This document shows, in pieces, positions 60,152 to 64,000 of a stretch of 64,000 nucleotides of DNA; the first letter of the stretch is position 1; each line of letters opens with the position of its first letter. The translations under genes and the position numbers were made by a program. Source of the stretch: Crassaminicella thermophila. GTDB lineage: Bacteria; Bacillota; Clostridia; Peptostreptococcales; Thermotaleaceae. The stretch covers positions 687,026 through 751,025 of the forward strand of contig NZ_CP042243.1 of assembly GCF_008152325.1 (NCBI RefSeq). The letters run 5' to 3'. A model generated the notes under the pieces. That model saw only the letters and a list, made by a program, of their open reading frames with translations, was not told where the DNA came from and searched no databases.

Positions 60152-61864
60152 ATGTTTGAAACTAATTGGGAAATTATTAATGAGGATAAGGATATAGATG
60201 ATACTGATTCTATTATAAAAAAAATATTAAGGAATAAGGGAATAACGAGTGATGAAGAAATAGAAGAATTTCTATCATCAAAGCCTAAAAAAACCTATGA
60301 TCCTTATTTGCTTAAAAACATGAGAGAAGTTGTAGAAAAGATTATAAAATACATAAATGAAAAAAAGAGTATATGGATTTATGGAGATTATGATGTTGAT
60401 GGAATATCTAGTATATCTTTATTGATGGATTTTTTAAGTAAATTTACAAATAATTTAAATTATTATATCCCACTAAGAGAAGAAGAAGGATACGGTCTTA
60501 ATTGTGATGCTATTGAAGATATAAAGAAAAAGGGTGGAGAACTTATTATTACAGTAGATTGTGGTTCTACTTCCGTAAAAGAGGTAAATCTTGCAAAGGA
60601 ATTAGGCATGGAAATAATTGTAACAGATCATCATAATCTTTCTGATGAAGTTCCAAATTGTCTTATACTCAATCCAAAACAAGAGGATTGTCATTATCCT
60701 TTTAAGCTTTTATGTGGGTGTGGTATTGCATTTAAATTAGCACAGGCAATCCAAAAAAGATTAGATGCACCAAAAAAATATTTAAGTGATGTGCTAGATT
60801 TAGTAGCATTAGCTACTGTAGCAGATGTAGTTCCTTTAATTGATGAAAACAGAACGCTATTAAAATATGGTTTAAAAAAAATAAACAACTCCAAAAGATT
60901 AGGACTAAAAGCATTGATTGAAGCTGTAGGATTAAGAGATAAGGAGATTACAGCAGGGCATATTGGATTTGTTATAGGTCCTCATTTTAATGCTAGTGGT
61001 AGAATTGATGATGCAAAAGCAAGTGTAAAGCTTCTTTTAAGCAATGATGCTAAAATAGTAGAAAGCTTAGTTAAGCATTTAGTTAAGTGTAACAAAGAAA
61101 GAAAAGCTATTCAGGAAAAAGGGCTTGAAATTTGTAAAGAAAAAGTAGAAAAATATTATTTAGAGGATCTTTTTTTGGTAGTAGATTCTGAAGGTACACA
61201 TGAAGGGGTTATTGGTATTGTAGCAGGAAGAATTAGGGATTTATATTATAAGCCTACCCTTATAGTTACACAGTCTCAAGAAGAAGGAATATTAAAGGGC
61301 AGTGGTAGAAGTATTGATGATATAGATATTTATGAGGAAATGAAAAAATGTGAAGATTTATTTATAAAATTTGGAGGCCATAAAAATGCTTGTGGCTTTT
61401 CTATTGAAAAAAGTAAACTAGATTTATTAAGAAAAAGATTAAATGAGCAAGCCCTTATGATTAAACAAAAATCGAAGGATGCATTTATAAAAAAATTAAG
61501 GATTGATTGTGAATTAAAGCCCTCTCAAATAACAGAAGAGCTTATAGAGGCTTTAAAAAAAATTGAACCTTATGGTATGGGAAATGAAAAGCCTCAATTT
61601 ATTTTACGGCAGATAAAAGTAAAAAATGAAAAAGACTCTGTATTTATGGGTAAAAATGGAGAGCATTTAAAATTAAGAGGAGTATCAAAATTTTATGATG
61701 ATTTAACAGAAATTACTGCAATTGGATTTGGTATGGCAAAAAATTATAAAGATATTGGTTACCCCCAAAATGTAGATGTTGTAGGGTTTCCTAAGTTAAA
61801 TGAGTGGAATGGGTATAAAAATGTTCAGTTTATGATTTATGATCTTAAAGAAAAAGGAATTTAA
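60152..61864 (+). CDS. recJ: Single-strand DNA exonuclease RecJ
   Basis: About 570 residues. DHH-family 5'-3' exonuclease for recombination and mismatch repair. Active-site metal motifs: GDYDVDGISS (Asp79, Asp81, Asp83), VDCGST, DHH at residues 159-161 (TDHHNLS), and the DHHA1 domain with GVIGIVAGRI and GSGRSIDDIDIYEEM, KFGGHKNACGFSI. A C-terminal OB-fold follows (IEPYGMGNEKPQFILRQIKV). A bit shorter than some clostridial RecJ proteins that carry extra C-terminal domains, but the core is complete. AGGAGGGC precedes the ATG. Confidence 0.95.
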   Translation: MFETNWEIINEDKDIDDTDSIIKKILRNKGITSDEEIEEFLSSKPKKTYDPYLLKNMREVVEKIIKYINEKKSIWIYGDYDVDGISSISLLMDFLSKFTNNLNYYIPLREEEGYGLNCDAIEDIKKKGGELIITVDCGSTSVKEVNLAKELGMEIIVTDHHNLSDEVPNCLILNPKQEDCHYPFKLLCGCGIAFKLAQAIQKRLDAPKKYLSDVLDLVALATVADVVPLIDENRTLLKYGLKKINNSKRLGLKALIEAVGLRDKEITAGHIGFVIGPHFNASGRIDDAKASVKLLLSNDAKIVESLVKHLVKCNKERKAIQEKGLEICKEKVEKYYLEDLFLVVDSEGTHEGVIGIVAGRIRDLYYKPTLIVTQSQEEGILKGSGRSIDDIDIYEEMKKCEDLFIKFGGHKNACGFSIEKSKLDLLRKRLNEQALMIKQKSKDAFIKKLRIDCELKPSQITEELIEALKKIEPYGMGNEKPQFILRQIKVKNEKDSVFMGKNGEHLKLRGVSKFYDDLTEITAIGFGMAKNYKDIGYPQNVDVVGFPKLNEWNGYKNVQFMIYDLKEKGI

Positions 61865-61873
61865 TCATTGTCA

Positions 61874-61902
61874 TTGACATTCAGATTAAAATGAAATACA
61901 AT
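61874..61902 (+). promoter_or_regulatory. Sigma-A promoter for glcT
   Basis: TTGACA (61874-61879), 17-base spacer, TACAAT (61897-61902): near-perfect. It gives a ~55-base leader for glcT and, through the RAT switch, also the PTS gene. Confidence 0.8.
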
Positions 61903-61963
61903 AGGTTAAAATAAAAAATAGAATTTTCATATAAGTAGGATAACGTTCTCATGGAGGCTGGTC

Positions 61964-62803
61964 GTGGAAAAGTATACGATAAAAAAAATATTAAGCAATA
62001 ATGTGGTACTTGTAGAAAATGAAAATCAAAGTTATGTACTTGTTGGTAAGGGAATTGGGTTTGGAAAGAAGAAGGGTTTTGTAATAGAAAATCCGAAAAG
62101 CATTGAAGAAAAGTTTATATCATTAAAGGGCCTAAGTGAAAATGAATATGAAAACTTCCTTACAAAAGTAGATCCTAAAATTATTGAGCTTGTAGAAGAA
62201 ATAATGGAAATGGTAAAGAGTGAACTAGGAAAAGGGTTAAACCCAAATGTTCATGTTGGATTAATAGACCATATTAATTTTGCCATAAAAAGATTAAAAG
62301 AAGGGATAGAAATTGTAAATCCTTTCTTGATAGAGACAAAAATTTTATATCCTGTTGAATATAGCCTAGCTGAAAAGGCTGTACAGATTCTAAAGGAAAA
62401 TCTTAAAATTGATATTCCTGAAGCAGAAATTGGATTTTTGGCTTTGCATATTTATGGTGGTCGAGGAGATAAAACAAAGAATGAGGCTTTAGAAAATTCA
62501 AAGATGATGAACACTATTGTAAGTTATGTAGAAAAAAGATTTAATATTCAAATGGATAGAAATTCTTTTAATTACAGAAGGTTTATTATGCACTTAAGAG
62601 GTGTGATTGATAGGGTTACAAATCATAAGACTATTGAAAATATTCTTTTAGAGAAGGTAAAGGACGAGCTTAGATATGAATTTAGAGCAGCTTATGATAT
62701 ATCTAAAATAATGGAAAAAACTTTAAAGGTACGGGTGCCTGAGAGTGAAGTAGGATATATTGCACTGCATTTGCATAGAATAAGGAGTCAAAATAGATCA
62801 TAA
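61964..62803 (+). CDS. glcT: BglG-family antiterminator GlcT
   Basis: About 279 residues. N-terminal RNA-binding CAT domain (residues 1-57: YTIKKILSNNVVLVENENQSYVLVGKGIGFGKKKG) followed by two PRD domains (~65-170 and ~175-279) with regulatory histidines in VHVGLIDHINFAIKRL, EIGFLALHIYGG, RFIMHLRGVIDRV and EVGYIALHLHRI. The protein binds the RAT element in mRNA and prevents termination when not phosphorylated by the PTS permease. GTG start with GGAGG upstream. The RAT and terminator start right after its stop codon, and the PTS gene follows. Confidence 0.9.
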   Translation: MEKYTIKKILSNNVVLVENENQSYVLVGKGIGFGKKKGFVIENPKSIEEKFISLKGLSENEYENFLTKVDPKIIELVEEIMEMVKSELGKGLNPNVHVGLIDHINFAIKRLKEGIEIVNPFLIETKILYPVEYSLAEKAVQILKENLKIDIPEAEIGFLALHIYGGRGDKTKNEALENSKMMNTIVSYVEKRFNIQMDRNSFNYRRFIMHLRGVIDRVTNHKTIENILLEKVKDELRYEFRAAYDISKIMEKTLKVRVPESEVGYIALHLHRIRSQNRS

Positions 62804-62827
62804 GTGTGTTACTGATTAGGCATAAGC
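62804..62827 (+). promoter_or_regulatory. RAT antiterminator element
   Basis: GTGTTACTGATT followed by AGGCATAAG closely resembles the B. subtilis ptsG RAT (GTGTTACTGATTCG...CAGGCATGAG), with a 4-5 base deletion in the loop. Its 3' half overlaps the 5' arm of the terminator at 62818-62830, the usual arrangement: GlcT bound here blocks the terminator. Confidence 0.75.
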
Positions 62828-62855
62828 TATAATAATAGTTTGTGCCTTTTTTTAT
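62818..62855 (+). terminator. GlcT-controlled terminator
   Basis: AGGCATAAGCTAT (62818-62830) pairs with ATAGTTTGTGCCT (62835-62847), with two G-T pairs, followed by seven T. It is in competition with the RAT. Confidence 0.85.
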
Positions 62856-62859
62856 AGAA

Positions 62860-62934
62860 TGAAGTTTAGTTTTTTTAAAAGTTATCTGGAATGAATGTTT
62901 TATATATTTCTTTTTTTAGTTAGTTATCTATAAT
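62860..62934 (+). repeat. Dispersed repeat A, copy 2 (before the PTS gene)
   Basis: Aligns with the complement of 35302-35378 nearly end to end: TGAAGTTTAGTTTTTT, TTATCTGGAATGAA and final TTATCTATAAT. It is downstream of the GlcT terminator, between it and the permease start (62 bases later), so it is not part of the RAT switch. Confidence 0.75.
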
Positions 62935-62995
62935 AACACATTGAAAGGAGGAAGGATGGATAAAATAGAAATGAAATAAACAATAGGAGGGGAAA

Positions 62996-64000
62996 ATGAA
63001 GAAAAAAGGAAAAGACTTTTTTTCAATCCTTCAAAAGATAGGAAAATCACTAATGATGCCAGTTTCAGTACTTCCAGCAGCTGGACTCTTAGTAGCTTTA
63101 GGAAGAATGCTACAAGGAATTGATGTATTTTTAGGAAAAACTATTTATAGTGGTGGACTTGCTATCTTTGAACATCTTCCTATGATATTTGCAATAGGTG
63201 TTGCTATTGGATTTACAGGAGGAGTTGGAGTAGCTGGTTTAGCAGCAGCAGTAGGTTATTTTACTATGAATAATGTTATATATACTATAGGAGAGCTTCG
63301 AGGAGTCCCATTAAAGATTGATACAGGAGTTTTTGGAGGAATAATAATGGGGCTTTTAGTAGCCATTGTTTATCATAAATATTTTAAGATTAAGCTTCAT
63401 CCTATATTCGGTTTTTTTTCAGGAAAGAGAATGGTTCCAATAATTACAGCTTTAGTAGCTATTTTTGTTGGAATTATATTTGGATTTATATGGCCTCCTA
63501 TTCAAAATATTATGAACCAATTTGGAAAGCATGTTATGGATTCACCATTTGGACCAGCATTTTATGCAGCAGGAAAGAGGCTTTTGATTCCAGTAGGTTT
63601 GCATCACGTTTATTATCAGCCTTTTTTATTTGAATTCGGTACATTTATCACAAAAGCTGGAAAAGTGTTACATGGGGAAAGTGCCAGATATTTTGCTTCA
63701 GATCCAACGGCAGGAAGATTTATGGCTTCTGAGTTTCCAATTATGTTATTTGGACTTCCTGCTGCTGCATTTGCAATATATCTTAGAGCAGATAAAAAGA
63801 AAAGAAAAGCGGTTGGAAGTGTTATGTTTTCTGCTGCTTTAACTTCAATTATCACAGGAATTACTGAACCTATAGAATTTTCTTTTATATTTGTAGGGCC
63901 TATATTATATATATTTCATGTATTTGCTGCATTTTTATCAGGGATACTTACAGCTTATTTTGATGTGCATTTAGGGTATACTTTTTCAGCATCAATGATT
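62996..64000 (+). CDS. PTS glucose/N-acetylglucosamine-family EIIC permease (partial)
   Basis: Runs off the window end; 335 codons are visible. Sequence begins MKKKGKDFFSILQKIGKSLM and continues with hydrophobic segments typical of the glucose superfamily EIIC: PVSVLPAAGLLVALGRML, VGLHHVYYQPFLFEFG, ASEFPIMLFGLPAAAFAIY and ITGITEPIEFSF (the substrate-binding G-x-TEP motif). GGAGGGGAAA precedes the ATG. Placement behind GlcT and a RAT supports glucose as substrate (ptsG), but N-acetylglucosamine cannot be excluded without the rest. EIIB and EIIA domains, if fused, lie beyond the window. Confidence 0.9.
   Translation, partial: MKKKGKDFFSILQKIGKSLMMPVSVLPAAGLLVALGRMLQGIDVFLGKTIYSGGLAIFEHLPMIFAIGVAIGFTGGVGVAGLAAAVGYFTMNNVIYTIGELRGVPLKIDTGVFGGIIMGLLVAIVYHKYFKIKLHPIFGFFSGKRMVPIITALVAIFVGIIFGFIWPPIQNIMNQFGKHVMDSPFGPAFYAAGKRLLIPVGLHHVYYQPFLFEFGTFITKAGKVLHGESARYFASDPTAGRFMASEFPIMLFGLPAAAFAIYLRADKKKRKAVGSVMFSAALTSIITGITEPIEFSFIFVGPILYIFHVFAAFLSGILTAYFDVHLGYTFSASMI

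Noticed and set aside
62860-62934. The 75-base repeat before the PTS gene as part of the RAT switch
   Set aside because: It lies downstream of the terminator, has no RAT consensus, and its other copy precedes a folate enzyme gene with no PTS link.
1-64000. CRISPR arrays, tRNA/rRNA genes, insertion sequences, prophage or integrase genes
   Set aside because: Looked for on both strands; no spaced direct repeats, no cloverleaf with conserved T-loop, and no transposase or integrase motifs were seen.

Overview
The window is AT-rich DNA from a low-GC Gram-positive anaerobe of the class Clostridia. Evidence: strong AGGAGG-type ribosome sites, frequent TTG/GTG starts, AGA arginine codons, a rubrerythrin, split transketolase, GlcT-type antitermination and an FtsEX/M23 cell-wall module. 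Genus cannot be fixed from the sequence alone.

Layout. (1) 1-7007: the end of a cell-envelope polysaccharide operon: MurJ-like C-terminus, acetyltransferase, two glycosyltransferases, DUF4330 protein, unknown small protein, O-antigen-ligase-like polymerase, CsaB pyruvyl transferase and a WecB/TagA/CpsF transferase. (2) 7071-9763: YitT membrane protein and a two-subunit transketolase. (3) 9804-10917: a lone membrane protein on the minus strand and a 560-base regulatory gap. (4) 10918-27151: a bacterial microcompartment (BMC) locus for choline breakdown. CutC and its activase CutD are sited among nine shell genes, two CoA-acylating aldehyde dehydrogenase homologues (one without its catalytic cysteine), PduL, a PduS-type flavin/Fe-S reductase, a PduT-type shell protein with Cys38, and EutP, EutJ, EutQ and EutT relatives. 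(5) 27214-30356: a PocR-domain histidine kinase and AraC-type response regulator facing the BMC operon, and a divergent LicA-type choline kinase. (6) 30491-41071: housekeeping and wall genes: PrcB-like, LysM, Lon-like protease, 5-formyl-THF cyclo-ligase, FtsE, FtsX, M23 hydrolase activator, and a nucleotidyltransferase/phosphomutase-like gene broken by a probable one-base frameshift. (7) 41119-49647: a giant cyclic beta-1,2-glucan synthase-like protein. (8) 49919-60052: rubrerythrin, then a catabolic island with two opine-dehydrogenase-family enzymes, a TRAP transporter, a FadR-type GntR regulator, an AtoE-type permease and a two-subunit CoA-transferase. (9) 60152-64000: RecJ, GlcT, a RAT/terminator switch and the start of a PTS glucose-family permease.

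How the genes work together. In the BMC locus choline would be cleaved by CutC into trimethylamine and acetaldehyde inside a shell. Acetaldehyde is oxidised to acetyl-CoA by the second ALDH, PduL makes acetyl phosphate, and a EutQ-type protein may make ATP and acetate. No alcohol dehydrogenase is encoded in the locus, so the PduS/PduT pair is the obvious route for reoxidising NADH. A 13-base motif upstream of both the BMC operon and the two-component operon, in the same orientation relative to each, is a candidate binding site for the response regulator. In the opine island, three matching TGT-AGK-ACA operators lie upstream of both dehydrogenase genes and the TRAP operon and tie them to the GntR regulator.

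The points most worth a second look are the cysteine-less ALDH paralogue, the shared 13-base motif, the opine-dehydrogenase island with its operators, two short dispersed repeats in intergenic regions, and the frameshifted nucleotidyltransferase gene. No tRNA, rRNA, CRISPR array, transposase or prophage gene was seen.
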